A stretch of DNA of 64,000 nucleotides from Glossina fuscipes (GCF_014805625.2 NW_023998490.1:2943987-3007986); one strand, 5' to 3'. Numbered from the stretch's first letter, positions 14,201 through 29,200 are shown. Notes: generated by a model not told the origin, from the letters alone. Numbers and translations: made by a program.

Positions 14201-17200
14201 CGCACTTAATTCACTTATAAAGATAAAAAGATAATGAGTGAAATGCAAAAAAATATATCCGAAGTAAATCTTCACTTGTATCATATTTTATTCTTTTGTG
14301 CCTTTGATAAGCAATTAAATCTTAAAACACATTGTACTTTTGTTACGCGAGCATGCAAAGGTGTGCTATCTAGTAGTAGCTTTTTTTATTAATTTTTGTT
14401 AATCTTTTTCTTTTACACACATGTCGTTAAGTATAAAGTAGAAATTATTATTCACTTGGTTAGTTTGGGATCTTCCCGACGTGTAATGAATTGCGTAAAA
14501 AATTTACTTTCGATTGCCTGATCACTTAAATGTGCTTTGACTTTCAATTACAAGCATTTTTATTAATTAAACCAGTTGTCTACACTTCAAGGGCTTTCCT
14601 TAACACTATTCTCTCGTGAATTTCGCTGCTTAACTGCTTAATTTTTGCGCCTCGCCTTCGTGCAGCCACACTTACCCATACCTCATACAAACGCACCACG
14701 AATTGTAATTCTCTTAATTAAACTCATCTTGTTTGCGTGGGTACAAGTAAACGTTAACTTAACTGAGGGACAATAACATGGAATTGGCTACAAATCAATA
14801 TTAAATACGTCCTTTCTATTTGTAAATAAATTGAAAAATTCGTATAAAACGCTGCGGATAAATATTTAGATTTTGTGCGTCGGTCATATAAGGCTACGTG
14901 CCTAAGTGCGGCTTGGCCAATTTTAATTCAAACAAAACGTAGATATGTATATATAAAGTAAGTAATAGCCTGTCCACTTCAACTCGTCACAATAACTTAT
15001 AAATGAACTAAATACAAAAGAAAGAAACAAAATGTTGTTGACGGGCAAAGCGGACCGCTACATACCTTACACTGCATTAACCAAGTTCAAGAGTGTAATG
15101 ATAAATAGAAATTTCAACGGTATAAAAACGACTTTTTGAAAAAGTCTCTAAACGGCCTTCATCATAACCGAGCAGATAATTGTCGCCACCGTCACGAGTT
15201 GAATTCTTAATGCGGTCGTAGCTACAGTAGTTAGTAGTAGTAGAATATATAAAAGACTACAGTATAATATAGTATAGTAAGTGTTGTGCCCCCTCGGTAA
15301 ACGCATAATACTTATTAATTGGGTACACAACCACTAGACTGCAGCCACTCGCTATCTCTCTCTTCACTTTCCAATCACAGTGTTACACGAATAGGGGACG
15401 GACATCTCTCTCAAACTTAAGTATGATTCGGCAAAGTCAAAGTCTCAAACATCTTATTATTAATGATCTATTTTTGCCATAAACAAAAACAAAAAATAAT
15501 TACGGGAATCTATTATATTGAATGACAACGAAATTTGAAATGTGATCCTAATTTAAAAATTAAATTTTGTTTCTATATAAGAAAATATTTATCGCTGAGA
15601 ATATTTACATGGGGACCCAAAAATAAGCTTACCTGAGTCACATTCCTTATATTCACTAAAAATACAAAATTTATTTATTAAAATTAACGTTTCAAAGTTT
15701 GGATGGAAAAATGTCAGTTTTCTAAAGCTCATCAAACCATTTCAAAAATTACGATCCGCAAGTACGTGGACAGACAACGGTCAGACGGAAGAATAAACGT
15801 GCCCAAATCAATTCGAAACATTATTTTGTGTACTACTTTTGAGTACTACACATGCGCACATGCATTCGCAGAATATAACCTTAACAGAAGCGGTGTGGAG
15901 TATATATAGCAAGGGGAAAAGTTTTTGAATTATTTTCCAGCAGACCGTCAGTTTGAAACCTTACAAATAGCAAAAGGAAATGGTTAAATCTTGCGCTCGC
16001 TACTATAGAAGTATTGTACGGTAGACGTTAATCTTGACGCTCTATACTGCGTAAAATTTTATACCCGTTTGTGAGAGCAAGTCATAGTTTTTTCGTATAT
16101 TACTGAAAGAGCAGGAATTTTAAATGTTACCCAAACCTAATGCTGCAGCATAGAGTTCCAAATACATTTTATTCGGACAAACAAAAGAGTAAATATCGAC
16201 ACCATTCCCTTACGGGTGACTTCTTTTAAGTTCACCAAGCTCTATTAATCATTCTTAAAGTTTTCTTGAAATAAAATTCAAACAATACCGTATGCACTTT
16301 GCGGAATTTGTCGATCAGTCTATTGTCATCAGCTGAACTGCTTCTAACAGTGATAGCTGATAAAATCACTTTTCGCTGTCACACTTGTATTCTATAAGTT
16401 CATAACTATATACGATACATGAGCTCGCCGTGCATGAACCTGGCCGAACCATACCACATTCTTCTAATCATCAAGGATATCGTAATTGCAGCTCACCCTT
16501 CAATATTTGCTTTTTGTATTGTACGTCGTACTGTGTTCGTCGAAACAGTACTACTCTAGTTCTCAACGTTCGTCTGTCTCTGCCAAGTAATTTTGGATTT
16601 CGAATACTATTCCTTTTCCCCGATAATGTTTCACAATGTGTTTTGCACATTGCCATTATCGCGTATACTGTCGCTCGCGAAACATTAAACCATTCGGCCA
16701 TTTTTGGCAAAGACACTCCCGCCAACCGAGCGCCAACGCCTTAACTTTTTTCAAAGTCCGGAAGATCACACATTCCATCGATCATTTGTTCTAACCGTTG
16801 GCAAACTAAGTGCATAAGTCATGGAAGTATAGCCTGCAATCGCAGTTGTCCAAAACATATGCAGTAATCCCCACTATAACGCGGTAGATTGGTTCCGCGC
16901 TATAGGAACGACCTCGTATAACGTTTTATTAAAATCAAACTAAATTAAGAACATTTCAAATCCTAACATCCATTGTATATCCTAACAATTTCCCAGCTTT
17001 CCTTCGATTTTACCGCCACAGCCGAACTTGTTGTTTCTGTTCAATTCTTAAAGCAGGATATGAATGTTAAAAATAAATTTACAAACACTTTAAATTGTTG
17101 CTGAGAATAGCGTAGTATGTTGTAGGTGGTTTTAAAAATGCGTAACACATACGTCAGCCAGTGCGCTCGCACTTATATCTGTAAATTAAACACGTTTTTA

Positions 17201-20200
17201 TGAGGTTTATTTGCGCAAAGCGAAATTTAGTCATTTCGAAGTCACGTGCAGAAAGTTGGGTGATTAAGCTGATAGTGTTAAGGGAATATGTATTTAGTGC
17301 TTGTTTCTCCTTTGACTGATCGTGCTTTCAAGTCTTTCGCTGAAATACGAAAAAAAAGTTATACAAGAGAGGAAACACGTTTGGGACAAATGCTTCAAAT
17401 CACATAAGAAACAAAACACGAAGCACGCGACAGGAGGCTAAAATAGAGAATCTTCGACATTAAAACGGGTTTTATTCAACAACATATTTCAAATTAAATT
17501 TTCAAAGTAATTTGTTAACGAGTGAACATTAACTAAGAATACCCTACTGGTTTGTTAAGAATTTCAATATGAGGCCAGTGCTGGAATGTAGTTAAATTGA
17601 ATCGCATTTAAACAATAGTAGCGCTGTGCTTTATGAATTCCTTCGGTGGCCTTCCGCGATGTTGTAAACAAATGTAGTCTTAGTTACCCTTCGATGATGG
17701 GCATACAAGCTTTACTGTTGTTTTCTTGCGGTTTATCGCTGTGGATTGCTTTTGAAAACGGAAGCTGCATAATATCCCTAACAAGTGGGAAGTGCGAAAT
17801 GTGAAGACAATCCGACTGCTTCCAGGGCGCTATTATAGCATATTGAATTTTTCAGATTATGTAAAATGCGACAGATACAATCATTCAGGAAATGTGTCCT
17901 ATTCGCGTAACACGATGGCTAGTGTCCCAATCGGTAAGCATTATTAAATGAATATAAAAATACATGGACTTCAATTGGATGGGCAGGCAAGCTTGAACCG
18001 ATTCAAAATCATTTTCTGTTCGTTTATCTTAATTCCTTCTGAATGTTGCATACCTCCAGATAATGTCAATATACTCTGCAGCGCGTATGGTGTAGGGTAT
18101 AATGGAGGAGTGAAAAAATTCGTCGTCGTTATCTAAGAATTTAATCTTCCAAGCGTTTCCAGAATAGATCATTACCTGTCAATTATAGTTTCCTAGAGAT
18201 ATTGGAATCCATCGTTATCAGAGCGTGTTTGAACAGTAAACACACTTTCAGTATTTGTGCAGAAAGTCACACTCTGCGTCGTCAATTTGGTAGCGACATA
18301 ATTTCCTGGCGACGCATTTTCTTCGATGTAATCAGCAAAACTTCGCAAAATCATAAATAAGAGAGAGAATGTGCTTGTACTTGTATCACGATACCGGAAT
18401 GAAATTATGTTTGTCTTATAGCCTTCAGCGTCCTTTGCGCCATATCAAATATCTGGTGTGTGCTGAGTTTGAATTTCCTTCTAAAGCGATCTTTACCCTG
18501 CAATAAATAAACACAAATATTTTATGAGACTTAATAACTTTTCGATTTTGTGGTTATAATGCAAGTTTTGAGAATTCTTTGTGTGCATATGTTTACATAT
18601 AATTATTTAATTTTTATAATTATTTTGCGACTTTTTTTTTTTATTTCACGGTTGTATGATAAGCGACATAAGCCTAAGACAGTGGCATACTGGTGAGATT
18701 CTTCTTCACTTCATCAATCAATCTGCTTAAGGAAAAGCCAAAAGAGTTAAAAGTTATCCTACATGTACTTAAGACGAAGAATTCTTTACTTAAACGCGAC
18801 TAATATTAGTTTGGGGAAAAAGAAATCCATTATTTTTTGGGTAGATGGCTGCGCTGATAGATTTCTCGTAAAGTATCGATCAAACAATTTCAGATTTATG
18901 CTCGTTGGAAAGTTGACATTTCGCACTAAAAAAAATTGTTTTGCTGTTTTTTGTCTGGTGCATTCAGTTGTGAGTTACAGCGTGTTAAAAATGGAAGTGA
19001 ACAAAGAGAAAATTCGATACATTTTACAGTTTTCCTTTGACAAAGGCGAATATGCAAGCCAGGCGGCTAAAATTGCGAATGGTTTTTATGGTTCCGATAC
19101 TGTACCAGCCAATTATGTGCAATTTTGGTTTCGTAGATTCCGTTCAGGAATTTTTGATGTTAAAGATGCACCTCGCACAGGTAGGCCGGTCGTCGAAAAT
19201 GTCGATAAAATCGGAGAAATGATCGAAGTTGACCGGCATGTTAGCAGTCGTAACATCGCCCAGGAGCTAAAAATCGACCATAAAACAGTTTTAAACCATT
19301 TACACAAAGCTGGATTCAAAAAGAAGCTCGATGTTTGGGTGCCACACCAATTAACAGAAAAAAACATGATGGATCGAATTTCCATCTGCGAAGCCTTGGC
19401 CAAACGGAATGAGATAGACCCATTTCTTAAACGGATGGTGACTGGAGATGAGAAATGAATCACATACGATAACCCTGTGGAAAAACGATCGTAGTCAAAG
19501 AGCGGTGAAGCACCTCAAACGGCCAGGAAGGTTTTGCTACGCATTTGGTGGGACTGGAAGGGGATTATTTATTATGAGTTGCTTCCATATGGCCAAACGC
19601 TAAATTCTGATCTCTACTGTCAACAACTGGACCGTTTGAAGATAGCGATTGACCAGAAACGGCCAGAATTGGCCAACAGGAGAGGTGTCGTGTTCCACCA
19701 GGACAACGCTAGGCCACACACATCTACAGTGACTCGCCAGAAACTTCGGGAGCTTGGTTGGGAAGTTTTAATGCATTTAATGAATGAAAATCGACTACTA
19801 GAGTTTTTTGCAAATAGAGACCAGGACTTCTGTGAGAGAGTTATTTTGAAGTTACCTTTAAAATGGCAACGAATCATACAACAAAACGGTGCATATTTGA
19901 CCCAAATCGGACAATCCGAAGCTTGTTATATAAAGTCCTGAAGTTCATATAAAAATAATGGATTTCTTTTTCCCCAAACTAATATATAAAATAAAGATTT
20001 ACCGTATGTCGCGTCCGACATGCAACGTTAAACGCTAGATTAGTTAACGCGGTGGCATAACACTTGTCAAGTTGGAGACACCTCATATCTTTCTCTTTCT
20101 TCCCACTTCTTTCTAACCATCAATGCTTTTGAATAGATAAGAGAGGACATCTCTGAATGACAAGTCATTTAAAACAAGTAAGGAAATTACATTCGGTAAC

Positions 20201-23200
20201 AAATTTTCATAATCTACAATATTGGGGGGGCCAGCGCGGTTGACTTTTGGTATTTTTACAATATATTTATAGGGCATTGTAGACATGTGCGCATTGTACG
20301 CATGTTATTTAAAATGTTTCAGTCATTTTCAAATTGTTTTTCAAATTTGTAAGCGATGTATACATTCTTGCGACCTGAAGAATGCTTACCGCAGATACTA
20401 CACAGGCGGGTATGCTTCGGTGCATTCCGAATTTGAAACTGGTCTTAAATTTATTTCCTTTATGGAATTTTGGGAAGCTTGCTTCTGTGCGTCGTAGAGT
20501 TTTGACAATAAATACGACTCAAATTAAGTAGGCGTGGCCGATTTTTTTCCACTTTTGTAAAGGTACTACAGCAATGCCCACAGAATATACCGTCAAATTT
20601 TCAATACTAATCTACGTGCAAGAATTTCCTACGTGCAACTACTTTCTGCCAAAATTTGAAGTCGATAACTTAATTTTTGCGGCCAGGAGAACATCCCGTT
20701 TGGCAAAACGTTTCCAGCGCCCAGAAAGATTCTTCAGAGACTCCACAAAGTGTATATACTCTTGATCCGCATAAAATTCGGAGTCGATTTAAGCATGCCC
20801 ATCTGTCCGTCTCGCACGCAGGTTGGTACAGCAATTCGCGTTAATCGGCTGAACGACGAGACTGCAGGACTACGTAAAGTGAAAACGTCTCTGTTTTTCA
20901 AGAGGAATAAATGTTTTTTGCTCATTAGTCATAAACTGCATCACTACTATATTGTATTATATATAAATTTTTAACCAGTTTCAAATTCGAAATGCGTCAT
21001 CTGTCCGTCTATCCGTCTGCGCAACTGTGTACTATCCGGGGTAAGCATTGTCCTGTTCGCAAAAATGAAAACATCACCTAGCAACTTGCAGGCGAATTTG
21101 AAAATCGCCCAAACTTTTCAAAGAACTCGCCTACAACGCGCCCACACATCTATACAGCAAAAGTTGTAAACGTTCTCTCTGTATTTTGCTAATGTACACC
21201 ATATAAATTTCAACCTTTATGCTGAAAATAGAAAAAGGTAGTCGGGCCTATCTAATGTTGCAGAATATGAAAATTTTACTTTTTTCTTTTTTTAGGATGG
21301 GTATAAAAGGTTCGCTTATGACCGAATATAATTTTCTTAATTGTTTCTTTTACCTTTTTGAGAAGTTGACATGAGACCGCCTGATAATGCGTAATTGTAA
21401 AAACTGACTCAGGATGAATGGAAAGTCGTTGAATATTGTGCTGTCATGGGTTTACAGTCACTTACAGTTTGAGCGTATTTGCAAAGGCATCTTCACTATA
21501 CGTTTTAATCGTCAAACGTTACAGATAAAAACTAAAAACGGTTCAATTCATCATCACATTTACCCCTTTAGAACATAAGAAGAAATACAATAAGTATAGA
21601 GCGATAAATTCAAATTAAGATAAATAAAAATTTTGGTTAAAACCGGAAATTCTTTGATTTCATTTTCAAAATTTTATTCAGTTTTTTTTTTTTTAGGAAA
21701 AATAGCCACTAACTAATAAATGACGTCACGTATGCCCAGTCAAGCAAATATTATTCTCCTGTAACGTTCTTAGTTGGAATAAAGGGGAAAAAAGAAAAAG
21801 GAAAGGAAAGTCGATATTTTTTTTAAAAGAATTTTGCTTTTCTTTCCAATTTGAAATCAAAAATCGATTGTCAAGTGTTTATTGGATAATGTCAGATGTC
21901 ACACGTAGAATTTCACAAATCTCTTCTTTTCTCACTTCTTTTATTTTTTTCTTTGCTCCCTTATATCGCTCTATGCTTTTATCATATTTCTCGGTAACAT
22001 TCTTATTACTAGACAACGTCTTCTACCCTGCTCTCATTCTGTTCTATCACGTATGCTTTTTGTTATTATTGTCTTTGCAGATATTACAAGATATGATGGT
22101 GGAAATCGACTATGATGCCGATGGCACGGTTTCTTTAGACGAATGGCAACGAGGTGGTATGACAACTATACCGTTACTGGTACTATTGGGTAAGAGCCGT
22201 GATATATATCAGAAAAGAGTTTGTGTTAACAAACCGTTGATTGCTTCGCAAGTGACTTTTGAGTAAATACATGCAGTCATCTGCACACCTAGCCGTTGTA
22301 GTATACACGCATGCACACACACACACACACTCCCATACAAAATTGTGGATGAGACATGAGACTCAGACATATATGTTTGCTTAGCAACTTTAAAGTTCAA
22401 GTGTTAGCGAAGAGCAAATATTCTATGAAACACAACTGCTATACTATAAAGATGTTGTTGTTGTTGTTGTTATCTCACAACAACACTCTAATGACATTTT
22501 GCACCTATTTTTGACATTTTTCGATTTCTATATACATACAAGCGTAACTGTAAAGTGCCTGGTAGTCGAAACAGCGCGAGCTGGTGTGTGTATGTTTCAC
22601 TTAAATTTGTCTATTTAAAGCCGGAAGCTGCAGTCATTTCTCTCCTTCTGCTTTTCTTTTTCTCCTCCGTTTTACTCTCTTTTTCTATCATACTTACTTA
22701 CTATTCTAACCTAAAAATTGCTTAAACCAAATATATTCAAGCTTATGTCAAAACCTGTCATAATGCATGTCAATGCGCACACGCTCACATACACACACTA
22801 TACGCATACCCATGCATTTATTCTGCCTCTTTTGCTTACATTAATGTCGTAAATTGTGTGCTTTACCTTTGACAAAAAAAAAAAAACAAAGAAAAAAAGG
22901 ATGAATTCTCAACGCATATATGTGTGCTTCATTATTTAAATTTACATACCTTTTGCTCTTCTTCTTCTTGTTGTTCATATTTTACTTTTTCTATTCCTTG
23001 TTTAATTATCAATAATATGCAGGTGTCGATAGCACTGCTCTAAAGGAAGATGGCATACACGTCTGGCGTTTAAAACATTTCAAGAAACCCGCATATTGTA
23101 ATTTATGCCTCAATATGTTAGTGGGTCTAGGCAAAAAGGGTCTCTGCTGTGTGTGTAAGTAGAAACAAAAAATGTTTTTGATTATTTGCATACGTGCTTG

Positions 23201-26200
23201 AACGCAAGGGAGCACAAACGAAAATTATTTAAATAAGTTTAAAGCGGTATAGCTGAGCTGGTAACAAAATGTTTCACTTATTTTTCGATATAAAATAACA
23301 AACAATAACAAGCAACTTAAACGAATACATAAACTTTTAATTTCCTTCAGTCTTAATTTGTACTTGTTCGCTTTGCAAAAAGTTTCGCGTCTTTTTTCGT
23401 TTCATTCATACACGCGGGTAACATACATGTCCCTTTACTACTAAACGAAACGAAATTGTTTCCTTATGAAAGCAAATTTTGCGTTTTTTCACCTTTATAT
23501 GGTCGTTCCATGCCAAATAGGCATATCGAGATGAACGAATCCCGTTTAGGATACACTCCGATGATAAGCCATTTATAAAGACCAGCCGAAGGTTTCAGAA
23601 AGCGAACATTTTCAAAGTCATCTTATACGCTGTCGTCTGAGAGGATATTCTTAGTTTGAGAAGCACTTTTCAGTATTTCAAAAGAAACTCTCCGTCAACA
23701 AAGTCAACAGAAATAGTCGCCTTTTAAGATTCACTCATTTTAAAAATTTCCCAAGAGACCTCTCGTTCAATGGGAAAGATAACTGACTGTAGATGGTTTA
23801 TTTAGGTTTCGGCTTTGAAGCCGTAAGCCCACAATGCTCGATAACGCATATAGCGGGAGAAATGCTTCTTATCACACATGGACGTCCCAATCCCCCCTTC
23901 TGGCGAGCCTTATCTCTGCCTTTCTATGGGTCAAGCATCCGATTGGATTACTACTCCCTACCGAGCAAGCGTTCATCTCGCGGTTTGGACCAAGCATACC
24001 CTCCGCCAAATCCGTTATAGTCTATAGTGGTACGAAAGTACGACTTACTACGGTGCTATTGTGCGTAATGCTTCTTAAGGTATTTCACGTCGTTTTACAC
24101 TCCAATGTGTTTCATTTTTTCGAGACATCCTATTCACTTTGCCACTGTTAGTCACCTTTTTAATTCGGATTGCTGTCTTCATGCATGTGATATTTAAAAT
24201 TTTTTCCGAGCACTGAATACGTGGAAATTGCCGAGAAAGAAAAGAAGGCTTCCTTTAGTCAGAGTCATTAATACAATTCTTAATACAAAATGATTGCTGC
24301 CTGTCGATGCTTAATGAAACATCATAAAGCCGGTAAAGACAACGTTAAAAGTACTAAGCTGCGATGAACAACTCTCTTAGTGGTAGTGTATTTAAAAAAA
24401 TTCCTACTCCAATCTAATACTTTTCAGTCGTTTTTTCGGGTTATATTGAAAATTGCATTTGTGTTTTTTATGTAAGAATTTTTTTTAAATGGTTTTAAAG
24501 GGTTTTATTTTTTTTTGAATAGGTCTCGACCTTACAATTAGTATTATAGGTAGCTGGTCGCTCTTACCTCCTTCCAAATACCTCTCGGTGTACTATCTGA
24601 TTAGCAGCATTTCCGATACGTGTCCTGTATGAGTCTCTGCAAAGTAAATCTCGATTTAACTTTTCTTCAATGAAAAATGCGAGTAGTTGCAGCTCATTAG
24701 CTTTGCTGCTCCGCATAAAAAATATTGAAAACAAAAAAAATATATTTGACAGTAAAATCTGTTTATATATGATATGGGACATGCGTAAGATTCAGTTTCG
24801 TTCTCCACAAAAGTATTTTTTAACCATTTTTCTCACTGTCAATATTTTTGTTATAAAGAATTATTGTACCCTACAGCATTTATGGCGTAAAGGTGTATTA
24901 AGTGCGTTCGGATGTGTGCGACATCCGGAGGAAGTTTAAGCTGATCAACTTTTCATTACACCGCTTAATTCAGAAAATGACCTTAAAAGCGATTCGGAAG
25001 GTGTCTTAGTTTGTCTTTGCGCCCGTCTGTCTGTCCATCTGTTATTTCGTGTTCAACCTACAGGGGGCAATTTTTTAGGATACTTTCATAAAATTTGGCA
25101 CACCTACGCGATTTGAGCCAAACACAAATGCTACTGAAAATAGTTCCCATCGAACTTATTTATGTAACGCATTATTTTGAAATGTCGTTGTATGAATAAC
25201 CGTGTTAAGCAATATGATGTAAGGCAATCAATGGTGGCCCTGTACCTACCTATAAGGTATTTGTTTGTTAAATTTAACTTATTATCACTTCTATGCGAGC
25301 ACTTTAAGTAGTAGCTTATCTTAGTCATGCCGTCCCAGATGTGTAGCACGTAAATAAATGCAAGGTTGTTTAACTCCTACTTTAGTTGATTTGTTTACTT
25401 TTGCAAATTCTGTCTTTAGTGTAACAGGATTTGTGGCAACACCTTGTAGGTGTACAATTACTGCAATAATAACGACAAACAGCAAGAATAATAACAATAA
25501 ATCATTTAGCGATGATATCTTGAAATCGTCTTAAAAGCTTAACATCTTAGAACATTTAATATTACATTCGTTTGCTGCTCCCCTCCTCCCTTTATCTTTA
25601 AATTTTGTTTAATTCTTCATAATCTATATAAAATTAATTGCAAACTAAGTAAACAAACAACAATAATAACAAAAACTTGTTTGTTGTAAGTGCGTAAGTC
25701 CGTCAATATAATTAGGATTAAAAACGAATACGAATACGAACTTTTTTTTTTCAAATCTCACCTGCATTCTCCTTTAATTCCTTTTGTTGTTTTTTCTTGT
25801 TTTTTTCTTTCGTATTTCTTGTTACTATAGTGTGTAAATACACAGTGCATGAGCGCTGCGTACAGCATGCCCCAGCATCTTGTATAACAACGTACGTCAA
25901 ATCGAAAAAGGTAAAGGGCGGTGGTGGCGATCTACTACATCATTGGGTTGAGGGTAACTGTTACGGACACTGTTCGAAATGTCGCAAACGTATTAAAGCG
26001 TATCATGGCATAACGGGACTAAATTGCGTTTGGTGTCATATGATGGTAAGCATCGTTGCATGCTTCAATACTTACGTAAATTCAAGAGATTCGTATACAA
26101 TTTTCTTTAAACAATTACGTCAATTCATCTTAAAGCTAGTAGCGAACTATACGCGTATAAGTGCATGTATCTAAAATATACCTAATAAGCTCCTTACATA

Positions 26201-29200
26201 TAAGTCAAAATTTATAGAGTTATGCTTATAACGAAAACGCTTAAAAATGCAAGAATAGAAAAAAAAGAAGAGACTTATAAAAATGTAAGCGTAAATTCGT
26301 TGTTTGTCTTTTTCTATTTATGTTGCGTCTCTTTGCTTCATTCCTTTCGCAGCAATGTTGCGCAGAATTCAGAATTTTTTTTTTGACAAATAGCTTCACT
26401 TCGTAGCAAAGAAAACAAAAAGCCTTGAAATGAATTTATAAACTTCCGTTTGAGAGAATTTTTCTTCAAAGAATTTTCGGTGCAACTTTCCGAAAGTAAT
26501 ATTTTATTCTTTCTAATCCTCAGACAAAGAGTTTTTATAATTTATAAAATAATGACTAAGTGACAGCAAATTTGGTTTCGTCTTTCCATTCTTCAGCAAA
26601 AACGGTTTATAAAATGCTTTGAACAAAATCAAAATAAATAAAAACTCGTCTCGCACATTGAATGGCATCTTTCCGAATGGCATTGCCTTGTGATAGATCG
26701 CAATACATGTAAAAATTGCGAGCCATTTTTAAACAAAGTATTTTTATAGCTCTGTTGAATCAACATGATGGAGGGTACAAATTAAGGGAGAAAACTTATT
26801 GAATTGCTTTACAATGCTATTTTATAACATACAGGCGGACGGTTATCTAAAAGATAGGGGGCGACAAACAGATGGCACGAACAGAAGAGCATTTCACACC
26901 CCTGGATGAAAAAGAAAATTATTAATTTTCAATTGATCTTTAGTGCATTTACAATGAGAGTGAAATCACGCAAATAATCACGATTTTAGTTATATGAAAA
27001 CGCTCAGAGTTAATCATCAAAGTTAAAATTGTAACTTCATTGAAATGACCTTCAAATCAAAGACTTCTCCTGTTCGCTTATGTAGCAAATTAATTCACGA
27101 TCTGACAGCATTGAAAATTGTCAAGGCTGCGCCATAACTCTTTTTTAATGAGAAAATGGGCGTGATTACGTAATAGGTACAGTAATTAAAAAGTCAGTAT
27201 AATAGATTAGCAGGATATGAAATGTTTTAACAGGGGATTTCATTTTGAATACAATGATGATGAGCCGTAAATTCGTGTGCTATGAAGTGAGCCCGTGCTG
27301 CGTTGTCTCCAGATCAGTAGCCTCAATCTCACGACAGAAAAGTCAATCATTACTGCAGCGTCATAGTGCAGCCATTCACTACAACATTGTAATCAGTACT
27401 GTAGCTGATTCCGGATACTCGAGTAGATAACAGCCGCGACAACCGAATTGAATTTGTTTTATTTAATTTTGTTTCTTTAATTTTTTGAAAAGCACAACAT
27501 TAGAAAGAACAAGTAAGATGGTTATATTCAGTTGGGGGGCCAAATCTCCACAAATCTCGCTTATCCACCACCATTGAAATCTTTGGCGCTTCAATGGGAA
27601 AGAATTTATATTTTACCCTTTAGTTCACTAAAAAAATGTAGTCTATCACCTCGTGACGTCCACCATTAATAATTTTGAATTAACGCACCTAGCTTTTCGC
27701 ATTCTGCTTTTCAAATCCTTCCATGTGATACCCATATCAATGTTATTGTAACGAAATAATTAATCCACTACGTCGTGTCGCCCACCATAATCAATTTAAA
27801 ATCAATTTAAATTTAATTTATTTGATACCGATATCGCTGGTATTGGTAAGAATAAATTAATCCACCGGGCCATGGTCTCCATCATATTTATTTTAAAATT
27901 AGCACACTGCTAGGCAGATAATATATCTTGATTTGAGAAATGTAGTTTTAAATATTCTGTCTTGTCTACCGTACGGTCGATAAGCATAAAACCTCCAAAA
28001 AGTGAAAAAAAAAAATTTAATCGCTTATAACTTTGTGTAAAGATGGCTGATTTTTTTAATTCTACATAAATAGTATAATTTTTCGAGCTGTCTGTCTATT
28101 ATAATATGCGAGTGATGAGCAAGAAATCACAAATTTTTTTTAGAAAAACGGAGTTGGTATTCAATTTACGCTTAATTACGGATTTCCGCTCTGGACAATT
28201 TGACCCATTTTTAATACCAACGTGCGTGCAAAGACTTCCAATGTTTATGCCTAGTTTCCAGTCGATATCTTTATTTTTGCGACCACGAGAATCGCAACAA
28301 TACAAACACCACAGACGGACGGACATGGCTTAATCGATTCAGATTTTCATGTTAACCAAGAATATATATACTTGTGGAGTCTTTGAAGTTTTCTTTTCAG
28401 TGTTGTCGACATTATGACAAAATGATTATACCGTCATCTTTCAAATACAAAAATAGAATTTTGAGCCGAAGGATGAGGCCTAATGAAACCTAAATAAACA
28501 GTTTGGCACTGAAAGGCTGAATAGAAGAAGTTAAGAAAAACGTATCCTAAATTTGCTCTAAAGCGCAAACAATTTTATACATTTTTATTTTTGTCTTATA
28601 TCCTTAATCACAAGGATGCACTTTTTCCAATTATCCCTTACTTTTTTTTTCTCTTGCTTCGCTTTCGCTTTTTTTCAATGAAATTCTATCTTTTGTTCTG
28701 ACAGTAATCAATATTTTTTGGTTTTTTTCCATTTGGAAAAATGAAAAAGTATCAATGCTTTACCCCAAATTATTTAACGTTACACATACCACATAACACG
28801 GAGAAACGTTTGCGCACCGGCGCTTACACGTTTATATCACTAAATACACAAAGACTTTAGTTGGAGTAGTTTGAAGAACAAGTGAATAAATAAAATAAAA
28901 CAATTTACGTAAACATGATGTAAAGGAAAATAAAAATATTCTCACACACAAAGCCCTTTAAATTCCTTTCTTTGCATGTGTGTGTGTGTGTGTGTCTGTG
29001 TCTGTGTGTTGTTTTGTATCGCATTACTTACTGTTGTGAAAATATTTTTGCATAAATATTTCGTTACTATTATTTCAAACAAAGTTACGTACATGTGGTA
29101 CATTTGTACTCATTTCGGAAAGTTGCAGTTGCTTCCAAATGCTGTTTACATTGCGTATGCGAGCGAGTATTATTAGCATGATATCACTCATACGCAACGC

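Larger units (their letters stand above)
11912..22080 (+). other. Dgk intron 5 of window (10.2 kb)
   Basis: Holds mariner copy 2, a mariner fossil near 13.2 kb, a Tc1 fossil near 16.6 kb, two SINE-like copies (15.3 and 20.1 kb) and dispersed repeats near 12.0-12.5 and 20.5-21.3 kb. Nothing was recognised in 13.8-15.3 or 17.0-18.7 kb. Confidence 0.7.

Noticed and set aside
27245..27430. Small gene with relatively GC-rich codons
   Set aside because: There is no recognised motif, splice context or poly(A) signal that supports it.
28976..29176. Cys/Val repeat protein
   Set aside because: It is a translation of a TG microsatellite. The same applies to the CA runs at 36033-36069 on both strands and to the minus-strand frame at 54417-54623.
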